From positions 496,001 through 560,000 of the forward strand of contig NZ_JAPEPW010000002.1 of assembly GCF_026339955.1 (NCBI RefSeq): a stretch of 64,000 nucleotides of DNA, written 5' to 3'. Made by a program: the position numbers and the translations under genes. Shown here piece by piece: positions 1 through 8,735 of this stretch (position 1 is its first letter; each line of letters begins with the position of its first letter). Source of the stretch: Streptomyces sp. NBC_01549. GTDB taxonomy: Bacteria > Actinomycetota > Actinomycetes > Streptomycetales > Streptomycetaceae. The notes below the pieces were generated by a model that did no database searches, was not told where the DNA came from, and was given only the letters and a program-made list of their open reading frames with translations.

Positions 1-1
1 C

Positions 2-85
2 GCCGCGTGGAGCCGCTACCGGATCCTGGGAATCACTGCCGCAGGTACGCTGCTGCTCGCCTCCCTCGTCGTTCTCTACCGCTGA
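2..85 (+). CDS. C-terminal end of an unknown membrane protein (partial)
   Basis: The reading frame is open from the window edge and ends at a TGA at 83-85. The visible 27 residues contain a hydrophobic stretch of about 18 residues (Gly-Ile-Thr-Ala-Ala to Leu-Val-Val-Leu) flanked by Arg and Tyr, which looks like a C-terminal transmembrane helix with a two-residue tail. Nothing else of the gene is in the window, so no family can be named. The frame choice rests on the hydrophobic pattern and the clean stop only. Confidence 0.4.
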   Translation, partial: AAWSRYRILGITAAGTLLLASLVVLYR

Positions 86-178
86 AGACGCGCTGGTCGC
101 AATGGCCCCGACGGTGGCTTTGAAGCGGACGGCGAGCTTGTCGAACCGGGGTGCCGGCGTCGGCTTCCGCCCGGCGGG
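86..178 (-). pseudogene. Remnant of an IS5-like transposase C-terminus
   Basis: On the minus strand one frame reads RFDKLAVRFKATVGAIAT. This resembles the last residues of many actinomycete IS5/IS4-group transposases, which typically end with RFDKLA-R-EATV followed by a short hydrophobic tail. There is no start, no DDE region and no recognisable inverted repeat nearby, and the frame is closed by a stop about ten codons upstream. I read it as a scrap left by an old insertion. The match is from memory of the family, so confidence is moderate. Confidence 0.4.
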
Positions 179-367
179 CTACACTGCGCGGCCATGAATA
201 CCGGGACGGCATTGCGCCACACACAGATTGGTGACCCGGTGCTCTTCTGAGCGCCGTACGGGCCGGTGCGGGCCCGCTGTTCGATCGAGGATCTTGCGTT
301 GCTGCGCGGGCTCCTCCTCCGTCGTGTTGATCACAGGCTCGACACATCAACCACGACAGGAGAGTTC

Positions 368-1102
368 ATGCCCACCAAGACGCTGCGGATTCCCACCACG
401 GACGGCCAGGCCGACGCCTTCGCGGCCTTCCCCGACCACGGCGAGCCGCACCCCGGGGTGCTGATGTACGCGGACGGCTTCGGCATCCGGCCTGTGCTGC
501 GGGAGATGGCCCGCGAACTAGCCGAGCACGGGTACTACGTACTCGTCCCCAACCTCTTCTACCGGCACGGCCCGGCACCGCTGATCGAACTTCCCGAGCA
601 CATCGGAGCAGAGGCCCGGCCCGCGCTCATGGCCCAGCTGATGCCGTTGATCGCGGCGCACACCGCCGAACGCGTACGGCGTGACGCCGACGCCTACCTC
701 GGGTTCCTCACCACCCAGCCCGAGGTCGCCGCCGGACCGGTCGCGGTGACCGGCTACTGCATAGGCGGACTCCTGGCGATGCGCACCGCCGCGGCCCACC
801 CCGGTCAGGTGGCCGCCGTCGCCGCATTCCACGGTCCCGTGGGCGCGGACGGGCCCGACACCCTCGCCGAGATCACCGCCCAGGTCCACTTCGGCCACGC
901 CGAGAGCGACCTGACGCCCGAGGCCCTGAGCGAGCTCAACCGGGCCCTGGACGCCGCGAAGGTCGACTACACCTCCGAGATCTACCCCGGCACCGTCCAC
1001 GGGTTCACCATGTCCGACACCGACGCCTTCGACCCCGCCGGACTGCAGCGCCACTGGGACCGCCTGCTCCCCCTCCTCGACCGCACACTGACCAACAGCT
1101 GA
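368..1102 (+). CDS. Dienelactone hydrolase family protein
   Basis: This 244-residue alpha/beta hydrolase has the size of the dienelactone hydrolase family, which opens lactone rings in aromatic catabolism but also includes generic carboxylesterases. The nucleophile is a cysteine in GYCIGG (Cys131), with Asp181 (HAESDLTPE) and His211 (GTVHGF) completing the Cys-Asp-His triad in the expected order. The ATG at 368 is preceded by a GGAGAG site seven bases upstream. An in-frame GTG at 266 would add 34 residues unlike the family, so I reject it. There is no signal peptide. It stands alone, and the true substrate is unknown. Confidence 0.85.
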   Translation: MPTKTLRIPTTDGQADAFAAFPDHGEPHPGVLMYADGFGIRPVLREMARELAEHGYYVLVPNLFYRHGPAPLIELPEHIGAEARPALMAQLMPLIAAHTAERVRRDADAYLGFLTTQPEVAAGPVAVTGYCIGGLLAMRTAAAHPGQVAAVAAFHGPVGADGPDTLAEITAQVHFGHAESDLTPEALSELNRALDAAKVDYTSEIYPGTVHGFTMSDTDAFDPAGLQRHWDRLLPLLDRTLTNS

Positions 1103-1227
1103 GGCTCCGGCTCGGAAACCAAACCTGAAGTACACGGCCGCGACCAGCGGACGGCTCGTCGGCGCCGGGGCGTCCTGGTCCGACCCCGGCGTGGCGAACT
1201 GACACGTCTCGGTAGGATCTCTTGGTC

Positions 1228-1899
1228 ATGGACGTGATCGCGGGAAACGAGATGGTCGCCATCCCGCCTGGGCAGGTAACGCTGTCGGACCGGCGGACGC
1301 AGCGCAGTTGGTCGGTCGAGCTTGCGCCCTACCAGCTCGCGGCATTTCCGGTCACCCAGGCGTTGTACGCACAGATCACCGGCCGGCGGCCGAGTACCGC
1401 CCACGGGGACCAGTTGCCCGTCGAGAGCGTTTCCTGGTGGGACGCGGCACAGTTCTGCAACTCCCTGTCCCTGCACGACGGGTTCACGCCCGCCTACCAC
1501 CTCCCTGCCGACAGCGAAGGCATCGAGTGGGACGCATCCGCCGACGGGTACCGGCTGCCGACCGAAGCCGAGTGGGAGCACGCCTGCCGTGCCGGTACGA
1601 CCGGGCCGCGGTACGCGCCGCTCGACGAGATCGCCTGGTACCGCGGCAACTCGCACGAGCGCGTCCACGCCGTGGGCGGCAAACACCCCAACCCGTGGGG
1701 TCTTTACGACATGCTCGGCAACATCTGGGACTGGTGCTGGGACGTCTACGACGCCGAGGTCTACGGCACCTACCGGGTGCTCCGCGGCGGTGGCTGGTTC
1801 GATGAGCACTGGAGTTGCCGGGCCTCCGCTCGGCGCCGCAGCCACCCGACATTCCAGGTCGACGACGTAGGGTTCCGCATCGCGCGCTCCAACGTGTGA
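1228..1899 (+). CDS. SUMF1/FGE-sulfatase-fold protein without the first active-site cysteine
   Basis: The 223-residue product carries the formylglycine-generating-enzyme fold: PVTQALYAQITG near the N-terminus, PVESVSWWDAAQFCN in the middle, YRLPTEAEWEHACRAG and GLYDMLGNIWDWCWD, and the RVLRGGGW motif near the C-terminus. In genuine FGE the motif after GGSW contains two copper-binding cysteines spaced C-x4-C. Here the first is Asp (W-F-D-E-H-W-S-C) and only the second Cys remains. The protein is therefore unlikely to make formylglycine and probably belongs to the broad SUMF1 group of modifying or scaffold proteins. ATG 1228 follows GGTAGGATC; an in-frame TTG lies two codons earlier. Confidence 0.8.
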   Translation: MDVIAGNEMVAIPPGQVTLSDRRTQRSWSVELAPYQLAAFPVTQALYAQITGRRPSTAHGDQLPVESVSWWDAAQFCNSLSLHDGFTPAYHLPADSEGIEWDASADGYRLPTEAEWEHACRAGTTGPRYAPLDEIAWYRGNSHERVHAVGGKHPNPWGLYDMLGNIWDWCWDVYDAEVYGTYRVLRGGGWFDEHWSCRASARRRSHPTFQVDDVGFRIARSNV

Positions 1900-2114
1900 C
1901 GCCCGGTTTCCGCGCGTCGTCGAACGTGACGTCCGCCACCGCCGACGGACGGCGCACCTCTTTCCCGCACAGGGGACAACCACGCCGCTTCGTCGGCTGT
2001 CTCAGCCAATCCAGTCCACCCGGGTCACAAGCGTCTGCGGCGACTGGCGGCATCCGACCCGTTGTGCGAAGCGGCATTTTATGACCTCTTCCAGTGGCCG
2101 ATACGGTCGGATTC

Positions 2115-3566
2115 ATGGAGTGGAATTTTCAGACGGCCGAGACACTCGCGGCTGCCTTACGTGCCGGTGAAGTGACCTCGGCGGAACTGACCGACGCGGC
2201 GATCGCCCGTATCAAACGGGACGACAAGGCGATCAACGCGATCTGTGTACCGGACTTCGACCGTGCACGGGCCGCCGCGCGCGGCGCCGACCAGGCGCGC
2301 GCCCGCGGCGAGGACCGGCCGCTGCTCGGTATTCCGGTGACGGTCAAAGAGTCCTACAACATGGCTGGGCTGCCCACGACTTGGGGCATGCCGCAACACC
2401 GGGACTATGTGCCGGCCGAGGACGCGGTACAGGTGTCGCGGCTCAAGGCCGCGGGCGCGGTGGTACTGGGTAAGACCAATGTGCCCTTGGGGCTGCAAGA
2501 TATCCAGAGCTTCAACGAGATCTACGGCACCACCAACAATCCGTGGGATCACGATCGCACGCCGGGCGGATCCTCCGGCGGATCAGCGGCGGCCCTGGCG
2601 TCCGGATTCTGCGCGCTGTCCATCGGCTCCGACCTCGCCGGTTCGCTGCGCACCCCCGCGCATTTCTGTGGCATCTATGCGCACAAGCCGACACTCGGAC
2701 TGGCGGCAACCCGCGGCATGGTCGCGCCGCCGGCACCGCCATTGCCGGTCGACCTCGACCTCGCCGTCGTCGGTCCGATGGCGCGCACTGCCCGCGACCT
2801 CACGCTCCTGCTCGACGTCATGGCCGGACCGGACCCGCTGACGCTCGGCAAGGCGCACGACTTGACGCTGCCGCCCGCGCGCCACGAGCGGCTCGGCGAC
2901 TTCCGGGTCCTGGTCCTCGAGGAGCATCCGCTCATTCCGACCGGGTCCGCTGTGCGGGCGGGCGTGAACCGGGTGGCCGACGCGCTCGTCGACGGCGGCG
3001 CCCGCGTCGAGCGGCACAGTCCGCTGCTGCCCGACCTGACCGAAGCCGCCATGCTTTACACGCAGTTGCTGTTTTCGGGCTCTGTCGCACGTTTTCCCGT
3101 CGACGCCTACGAGCAGCTGCGGACCCGCGCCGCCGGACTGAGCGCAGACGACCAGAGCCTCGACGCGGCGCGGCTGCGCGGGATGGTGTTCAGCCACCGC
3201 GACTGGATCGAGGCCAACAACCACCGCAAGCTCCACCGTCACGGCTGGCGGCAGCTCTTTGCCGAGTTCGATGCCGTGGTGTGTCCGATCACGCCGACTC
3301 CCGCGTTCCCGCACGACCACAACCCCAATCCGCTGGAACGCCGGATCGACATCGACGGCGTCGAGTACCCGTACTTCGACCAGCTCGTCTGGGCCGGTCT
3401 GCCCACCATGCCCGGCCTGCCCGCCACCGCCATACCCGCGGGCCGGTCCCCCGAGGGTCTGCCGGTGGGAGTGCAGCTCATCGGTCCGATGTTCGAGGAC
3501 CGCACCCCGCTGCGGCTGGCCGAACTGCTCGAGCAGAAGATCGGCGGCTTCCAGACACCGAAGTAG
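2115..3566 (+). CDS. Amidase-signature family hydrolase
   Basis: This 483-residue protein has the full amidase signature. Lys78 lies in VTVKESYN, the cis-serine is in PGGSSGGSAAAL (about residues 150-160), and the nucleophile is Ser177 in DLAGSLRTP, giving the Ser-cisSer-Lys triad of GatA/fatty-acid-amide-hydrolase relatives. It hydrolyses amide bonds in the cytoplasm. The C-terminal GLPATAIPAG segment is also typical. There are no gatC or gatB genes beside it, so a role in tRNA amidation is unlikely and a catabolic amide substrate is more probable. A GTG at 2094 would add seven residues; ATG 2115 (MEWNFQTAETLA) matches the family better, but neither has a strong ribosome site. Confidence 0.88.
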   Translation: MEWNFQTAETLAAALRAGEVTSAELTDAAIARIKRDDKAINAICVPDFDRARAAARGADQARARGEDRPLLGIPVTVKESYNMAGLPTTWGMPQHRDYVPAEDAVQVSRLKAAGAVVLGKTNVPLGLQDIQSFNEIYGTTNNPWDHDRTPGGSSGGSAAALASGFCALSIGSDLAGSLRTPAHFCGIYAHKPTLGLAATRGMVAPPAPPLPVDLDLAVVGPMARTARDLTLLLDVMAGPDPLTLGKAHDLTLPPARHERLGDFRVLVLEEHPLIPTGSAVRAGVNRVADALVDGGARVERHSPLLPDLTEAAMLYTQLLFSGSVARFPVDAYEQLRTRAAGLSADDQSLDAARLRGMVFSHRDWIEANNHRKLHRHGWRQLFAEFDAVVCPITPTPAFPHDHNPNPLERRIDIDGVEYPYFDQLVWAGLPTMPGLPATAIPAGRSPEGLPVGVQLIGPMFEDRTPLRLAELLEQKIGGFQTPK

Positions 3567-3579
3567 GGCGTACTCCCGG

Positions 3580-3890
3580 GTGTCCGTCGAGGAAGAGGCG
3601 CGGATCACGACGGGATCCTCCGAGTGCGCACAGTCGCTGCCCGGCACGCGAATGTCACCCGCCTCCCACCACACGACAGGAGGTCGTCGCCGAGCAGCGT
3701 GACGTCCGGCGGCGACGGTCTGCCAGGCGCCGCGCTGCGCCTCGGTGGGCGCGGCGAACGCGCATGCGAACCACGCCCTGGTCGCTGACGAGAACGGGCG
3801 CCAGCGCGTCGTCGCTCACCACGCCCCCGTCCTCGCCCGTCCCAACGACCGTTTCCGGCCCGCTGATCAGCCGGTTCACCGGCGGAGCCG
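3580..3890 (-). pseudogene. Decayed coding remnant, family unknown
   Basis: Minus-strand reading gives coding-like stretches with high GC at third positions, but in successive frames: VNRLISGPETVVGTGEDGG, then AWFACAFAAPTEAQRGAWQT, then DVTLLGDDLLSCGGRRV. No single frame spans them. The pattern suggests a gene broken by at least two frameshifts, directly downstream of another orphan fragment. I do not recognise the family and the reconstruction is tentative. Confidence 0.3.
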
Positions 3891-4366
3891 GGGCGCGAGC
3901 ACCGTGCGCACGACCTTGGCCGCGTTGCTCGCGACGGATCCGTCCTCGTCTTCGGGTTCCGGTTCCGGCATGCGCTGGATCTGCAGCAGCGTCTGGTTGG
4001 CCGACCGCCAGAGCAGGACGAACACTCCGGCGACCGGCCCGACGCCCTGGACCGGGCCACCGGACAGCTCGGTGACCTTCTTGGCGACCGTGACCGTTGT
4101 CGGGTCCCGCAGGATCAGGTGCACCTCGTCGTCGACCAGCCGGATTTCCATCTTGCGCGCGGCGGCCTCCTCCGGGTTCCCGTCGGTGGTCGTCTCCGGA
4201 TCCAGTTCGTCGATCTTGACAGCGACCGCATCCGGGTCGACCCCCAGTTCGCGCAGCGCCCTGGCCGTGCCGGGCTTGACCAACGCGGCGATATCGACCT
4301 GCGCCGTCCCCTTGTCGGGCTCGCGTGCTGGCAGAATGAGCTGGAGCTGTTCGAGCAGCCGTTCTA
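3876..4366 (-). CDS. Hypothetical protein fragment with a hydrophobic segment
   Basis: The minus-strand frame is open from beyond 4366 to the TGA at 3876. The convincing part begins LEQLQLILPAREPDKG and includes VDIAALVKPGTARALRELG, KMEIRLVDDEVHLILRD and GVGPVAGVFVLLWRSANQT, a possible single membrane segment, followed by an acidic PEPEPEDEDG linker and a basic tail. There is no start codon with a ribosome site at the left of this segment. Upstream the frame runs antisense through a plus-strand HTH remnant, so the N-terminus is probably missing. I do not recognise the family. Confidence 0.4.
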
Positions 4367-4373
4367 GACACCT

Positions 4374-4520
4374 TGGGTCACGCCGACCACGGCGGAAGCC
4401 GAGACCGGCGTTTCCCGCTCGGCCCTGCGGTCCTGGTACCGCAACGGCGAGATCCAGTCCCGGCTGGTGGACGGCCCGAACGGGCCGCAGCGCCTGGTCC
4501 AGCTGGACGCGGTGATCGCC
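4374..4520 (+). pseudogene. Remnant of an excisionase/MerR-like helix-turn-helix protein
   Basis: The plus-strand frame reads VTPTTAEAETGVSRSALRSW and then YRNGEIQSRLVDGPNG and LVQLDAVIA. This is the classic single-domain HTH layout (a pathway or phase step, the GVSRSALRSWYRNGEI recognition helix, then a short wing) seen in DNA-binding excisionase-like and mobile-element helix-turn-helix proteins. There is no start codon in frame after the TAG at 4365, and after DAVIA the frame degenerates. The fragment abuts an opposite-strand gene fragment, consistent with a recombination scar. Confidence 0.45.
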
Positions 4521-4671
4521 GGCACCATCGCGGTCCGTGTCGAACCGTCGCGGCTCACCTCGCGACGGCGCGGCGGTCACCGGAATCGGGGGCGCCGGAT
4601 GGCGGGAACTCGTCGCACTCTGTCATTTCGGCCACTGCCGGGGCCACGATCATCCCCTTAGCGTCTCGCTC

Positions 4672-5100
4672 ATGCTCTTCGTCGCACCCGTACTCATCGG
4701 TGTTCTCTACGCGTTCCTCATGTCCCTGCTCCGGGAGCCCACGCGGCGGCGGTTCAACGCCATCATGGTCGCCGGGGCCGGAGCCGCCTATCTGAGCAGT
4801 GGCAGCTTCGGTGCCTGGGAATTCGTCTTCACCGCCGCGGTCACCTACTGCGCCTACCGCGGCCTCGACTCGTACGTCTGGATCGGCATCGCCTGGCTGC
4901 TGCACACCGTCTGGGACGCTCTGCACTACCTGCGGGGAGCCCCGATCATCCCCTTCGCCACGCACTCGTCGCTCGGCTGCGCGATCTGCGACCCGGTGAT
5001 CGCCCTCTGGTGCCTGCGCGGCGGACCCTCGCTCCCCACCCTGATCGGCTCCTGGTTCTCCCCGCGCCCCGCCTCCACCTCCGACGCGTCACGCACCTAG
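4672..5100 (+). CDS. DUF6010 family integral membrane protein
   Basis: This 142-residue protein has four to five hydrophobic segments: LFVAPVLIGVLYAFLMSLL at the N-terminus, a Gly/Ala-rich second segment, AWEFVFTAAVTYCAYRGL, and WIGIAWLLHTVWDALHYLRG. The HTVWDALHY motif, followed by CAICDPVIALWC, is characteristic of the DUF6010 family of small actinobacterial and proteobacterial membrane proteins. Function is unknown. ATG 4672 is chosen because the upstream in-frame extension is Arg-rich and shares none of the family features. Confidence 0.75.
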   Translation: MLFVAPVLIGVLYAFLMSLLREPTRRRFNAIMVAGAGAAYLSSGSFGAWEFVFTAAVTYCAYRGLDSYVWIGIAWLLHTVWDALHYLRGAPIIPFATHSSLGCAICDPVIALWCLRGGPSLPTLIGSWFSPRPASTSDASRT

Positions 5101-5201
5101 GACCTGTTCCCTCCTCGACCGATCTCCCTCTTTTCCGTGGGGGACTCCGTGATGCGCCCGGCACCCGGAAGGAGGAGCGTGGTGGGGTAGGGAGGAGTGC
5201 T

Positions 5202-6317
5202 ATGGGCACGGCCGACCAGCGGGACCGAGGCCGGGAGGACCGAGGCTGGCTGCGCGGAGCACCGCCACCGCCCTGGGTGCGGGTGCTGCCCCCGGCTCTC
5301 CTGGTGGCGGTCTGCGTCGCCGAACTCGTGAGTCCGCACCCCTTGGACATCGGCTTCCTGCTGGGCGCCATCCCGTCGCTGGCCGTGCTCTCCTACGGGC
5401 CGGTGGCGACGGCCGTCTTCGGCGCCGTCATCATCGTGCTCCTGTATGTACCGCCGCTCCAGCTCAACCATCCCGGTAACACCGACCTGCTGACCATCAC
5501 GTTCGTCGCGATCCTGAGCGTCGTCGTGTCCCTGGTGCGCAGCCGGCGCGACGCCCACCTGGTCACGGTGCGTACCGTCGCGGAGGCCGCCCAGCTCGCC
5601 GTGCTGCCGCCGCTTCCCGAACGCGTCGGCCCGGTGCACTGCGCGGCGCTCTACCGGGCGGCGCAGCGCGAGACGCTGGTGGGCGGCGACTTCTTCGACG
5701 TACGCGCCGGCCCGTACGGCGTACGAACGGTGATGGGGGATGTGCAGGGGCACGGACTGTCGGCCGTCTCGACCGTCGCCTCGCTCCTCGGGGCCTTCCG
5801 CGAGACCGTGCTCGACGAGCGCGACCTGAAGTCGGCCGCGGCCCGCCTCGATCGCCGACTCGTCGTGGACTCGGCCCAGACCGCACACGCGGAGCTGTTC
5901 GCGACCGCCCTGCTGCTCGAGTTCTCGGCCGACGCGGACGCGGTGCGCCTGACCTCCTGCGGACACCCGCATCCGTTTCTGCTGCGCGACGCGAAGGCCG
6001 TCGAGCTCGTTCTCGAACCGGGAGCCCCCCTCGGCCTCGGGTTCTTCGAGATCTCCCCGCCGCAGATCTGCACCGTCCAACTGGAGCGCGGCGACCGGCT
6101 GTTCCTGGGGTCCGACGGAATAACCGAGAGCCGGGACGGGACGGGCGCCTTCTATCCCCTGGCCGAGCGCCTGACCACGTTGGCCCAGGAGGGACCGGCC
6201 GACCTCACCGACCGCGTCTGGGAGGACCTCCTACGGTTCTGCACCGCGGTGCGTGACGACGTCACGATGCTGGTGCTCACACCTGATGTCCAGGGTGAGC
6301 GGGGTGAGGACAGCTAG
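5202..6317 (+). CDS. Membrane-anchored PP2C (SpoIIE-type) serine/threonine phosphatase
   Basis: This 371-residue protein has three or four N-terminal membrane helices (about residues 30-125), a short coiled linker, and a SpoIIE/PPM phosphatase domain from about 140 to 365. Metal-binding motifs are visible: VGGDFFDV, GDVQGHG and GSDGITES. Such proteins dephosphorylate anti-anti-sigma factors and control sigma factors; Streptomyces genomes carry dozens. No PAS, GAF or HATPase domain is fused, and no anti-sigma gene lies next to it, so the partner is unknown. ATG 5202 follows a strong GGGAGGAG site nine bases upstream. Confidence 0.88.
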   Translation: MGTADQRDRGREDRGWLRGAPPPPWVRVLPPALLVAVCVAELVSPHPLDIGFLLGAIPSLAVLSYGPVATAVFGAVIIVLLYVPPLQLNHPGNTDLLTITFVAILSVVVSLVRSRRDAHLVTVRTVAEAAQLAVLPPLPERVGPVHCAALYRAAQRETLVGGDFFDVRAGPYGVRTVMGDVQGHGLSAVSTVASLLGAFRETVLDERDLKSAAARLDRRLVVDSAQTAHAELFATALLLEFSADADAVRLTSCGHPHPFLLRDAKAVELVLEPGAPLGLGFFEISPPQICTVQLERGDRLFLGSDGITESRDGTGAFYPLAERLTTLAQEGPADLTDRVWEDLLRFCTAVRDDVTMLVLTPDVQGERGEDS

Positions 6318-6322
6318 GGCAC

Positions 6323-6412
6323 GGCGAGGGCCTGTTTTTTGGACCAGGGCGCTCAAGGAAAACCGCGCCGGGCCCCGCGACCCAGGCCTGGTCCGAAAGA
6401 CAGGCGCTCGCC
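6323..6412. terminator. Imperfect 26-bp inverted repeat between convergent genes
   Basis: Arms 6323-6348 and 6387-6412 are inverted copies with about three mismatches, separated by 38 bases. The arm contains a run of T on one side and of A on the other, so each strand reads through a stem with A/T-rich interior. It lies between the end of the phosphatase gene and the end of the metalloprotease gene, which converge, and so may terminate both. The length is unusual for a simple terminator. Confidence 0.5.
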
Positions 6413-6464
6413 CGCCCGGACCGCGCGGGGCGGGCCGGGCCGGCGAGGCCGGAAGGCGGAGCGG

Positions 6465-8735
6465 TCAGGGGGTGAGCTGCCACTGCTGGATGTAGCCGAC
6501 GTCGATCGCGGCGGTGTCCTGGACCCTCAGTTTCCAGGTGCCGGTCACGGGTTGCGCGGAGGCGTCGACGGTGAAGGTCTGGTCGACGTTGTCGGCGCTG
6601 CCGCCACTGTGGTTCAGCAGCGGGTAGACGGTGCCGTCGGGGCCGACCAGAGAGACCGTCAGGTCACCGCGGTAGGTGTGGATGATCTTGACGTAGACCT
6701 GGGTGGTGGCCGAGGCGTTGCCGGACTGGCCGGTGATGGTGATCGGCGACTCGACCGCGGCTCCGGCATCGGGGATGTCCACCCTCGTGCTGTTGGCGAA
6801 GATGTTCGCCACCCGCCAGGTGAAGCTCACCGAGACCGACGCTCCCGTACTGTCGGTGACCGTCAGGGTCACGTCGCTGCTTCCGGTGGTGGTCGGAACC
6901 CCGGAGATCAGGCCGGTGTCGCTGATCGTCAGACCGTCCGGCAGGCCGGTGGCTGCGTAGGTCAGGCCGGCGCCGGAGTTGGTGGTGTAGGCGCTGGTCT
7001 GCAGGGAGACCTGCTGGCCGACGCCACTGGTCTGGTCGTCGATCGGGGCCACGTTGACGCCCAGCGCGATCCGGTCGCCGACGTGGATCCCGGCCCAGGC
7101 GGCGGCGACGGCGAGGTAGGTGTCGCTGTACGCGCCGAAGAGGTCGGCCGCGGCCTGGAGGGTCGCGGTGCGAGCCCCGGCGTAGTTGGTGCTGGAAGTC
7201 ATGTAGGTGGTCAGAGCCCGGTACCAGACCCGCTGGGCGTTCTCGATGCCGATGCCGGTCACCGGTACACCGTCGTAGGTCGGGCTGTCGTAGGAGACCC
7301 CGTTGACGGTCTTGGCGCCGCTGCCCTCGGAGAGCAGGTAGAAGAAGTGGTTGGCCGGTCCGGAGGAGTAGTGGACGTCGAGGCCGCCCAGTGAGGAGTC
7401 CCAGTTGTCGCGGGACGCCCCGTCCTTGGAGGGCTTGTCCATGTAGCGCAGCGGGGTGCCGTTGCCGTTGATGTCGATCTTCTCGCCGACCAGGTAGTCG
7501 GGGACGTCGGCGGACAGGTTGGCGTGGAACTCCACCGCGGCGGCGAAGATGTCCGAGGTCGCCTCGTTGAGGCCACCGGACTCGCCCGAGTAGGTGAGAC
7601 CCGCGGTGGCGGCGGTCACGCCGTGGCTCATCTCGTGTGCGGCGACGTCCAGGGCGGTCAGCGGGTGCGCGTTGCTCGCACCGTCCCCGTACGTCATGCA
7701 GAAGCAGCTGTCGGACCAGAAGGCGTTGACGTAGCTGTTGCCGTAGTGGGCGCGGCTGTAGGCGGCCACGCCGTCGTTGCGGATGCCGTTGCGGCCGAAG
7801 ACGTCCTTGTAGTAGTCCCAGGTGGCCGCGGCGCCGAAGGCGACGTCCACGCCGGCCGTCTGCCGGTTGCTCTGGGTACCGTCGCCCCAGACATCGTTGT
7901 CATCCGTGAAGAGGGTGCCCGTGCCCGAGGTGCCCTGGTTCAGGTCGTAGGTGCGGTGACCCGCGCGGTCGCCGTCCACGAGCTGGTACGTGGAGCCGGA
8001 CGGCGTGGTGCTGAGCGGAACCGATCCGGCGTACTGGCCCGTGCCCGTGCCGGTGCGCACCGCCTGGAAGTCGAAGAGGGCCTTGCCCGAGGTGGCGTCG
8101 GTGATGACGTGGAGCTCGCTCGGCGTGCCGTCGTCCTGGGTGCCGCCGACCACCGACTCCCAGGCCAGTACCGGTTCGGCTCCGGCGGCCCAGACGACGA
8201 GCCGGGGAGCGCCGTCGACCGCGGGACGCGTGGCGTCGGCCTTCTTCGCGACCGCGAGTGCCTTGTGGGCGGCGGTCGAGGAGGTGACGCGGGCGGTGGT
8301 GGTCGCCACCTTGAGGTCGGCCTTGCTCGCCTCGGACACGGTGGAGAGACCGTTCTTGGCGTGTACGACGAGGTCGCCGCCGAGGACCGGCAGACCGGCG
8401 TAGGTGCGCTCGTAGCGGGTGTGCGTGGTGCCGTCGGCGTCTTTCGCGACGTCCTTGACGATCAGCTTCTCCTTGGAGCCGAGGTCGAGGATCTTCGCGG
8501 TGTCGCCGACCGCGGCGGTCGCGCTCTTGAGCAGCGCGGCGTGCGCGGCGGGAGACAGCTTCGCCGGGGCGGCGCCGGCCCGGGGAGTGGCGACGATCTT
8601 CGCGTGGCCGCGGTCGAGGGGAGCGGCGGACGCGACGCCGGTGTGGAAACCGGCGGCGAGCAGCGTGCCGGCGGCGGTGAGCGCCAACGCCGCGGTGTAT
8701 CTGCGTCGGTGCGAGGGGCGGTGGGGCGGGAGCAA
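6465..8735 (-). CDS. Secreted M4-family (thermolysin-like) metalloprotease with P-domain
   Basis: This is a 756-residue secreted zinc protease precursor. A TTG at 8735 is taken as start because AGAAGGAGAAG sits just upstream and the next residues form a signal peptide (HRRR n-region, Ala/Leu core, cleavage near GVASA-AP). An FTP/PepSY propeptide follows. The catalytic domain has HEMSH (zinc ligands, His367 and His371), GGLNEATSD with the third ligand Glu, and DVHYSSGPANHF with the catalytic His. After it come an Ig-like putative domain (GLPDGLTISDTGLISGVP) and a C-terminal P/Homo B domain ending VGYIQQWQLTP. All key residues are present. It likely degrades extracellular protein. Confidence 0.93.
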   Translation of the reverse strand: MLPPHRPSHRRRYTAALALTAAGTLLAAGFHTGVASAAPLDRGHAKIVATPRAGAAPAKLSPAAHAALLKSATAAVGDTAKILDLGSKEKLIVKDVAKDADGTTHTRYERTYAGLPVLGGDLVVHAKNGLSTVSEASKADLKVATTTARVTSSTAAHKALAVAKKADATRPAVDGAPRLVVWAAGAEPVLAWESVVGGTQDDGTPSELHVITDATSGKALFDFQAVRTGTGTGQYAGSVPLSTTPSGSTYQLVDGDRAGHRTYDLNQGTSGTGTLFTDDNDVWGDGTQSNRQTAGVDVAFGAAATWDYYKDVFGRNGIRNDGVAAYSRAHYGNSYVNAFWSDSCFCMTYGDGASNAHPLTALDVAAHEMSHGVTAATAGLTYSGESGGLNEATSDIFAAAVEFHANLSADVPDYLVGEKIDINGNGTPLRYMDKPSKDGASRDNWDSSLGGLDVHYSSGPANHFFYLLSEGSGAKTVNGVSYDSPTYDGVPVTGIGIENAQRVWYRALTTYMTSSTNYAGARTATLQAAADLFGAYSDTYLAVAAAWAGIHVGDRIALGVNVAPIDDQTSGVGQQVSLQTSAYTTNSGAGLTYAATGLPDGLTISDTGLISGVPTTTGSSDVTLTVTDSTGASVSVSFTWRVANIFANSTRVDIPDAGAAVESPITITGQSGNASATTQVYVKIIHTYRGDLTVSLVGPDGTVYPLLNHSGGSADNVDQTFTVDASAQPVTGTWKLRVQDTAAIDVGYIQQWQLTP

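Noticed and set aside
1900..2093. Minus-strand stretch RRGCPLCGKEVRRPSAVADV with a CxxC, possible small zinc-ribbon protein
   Set aside because: The frame continues antisense through the FGE-fold gene with no separate stop or ribosome site; I could not support a gene boundary.
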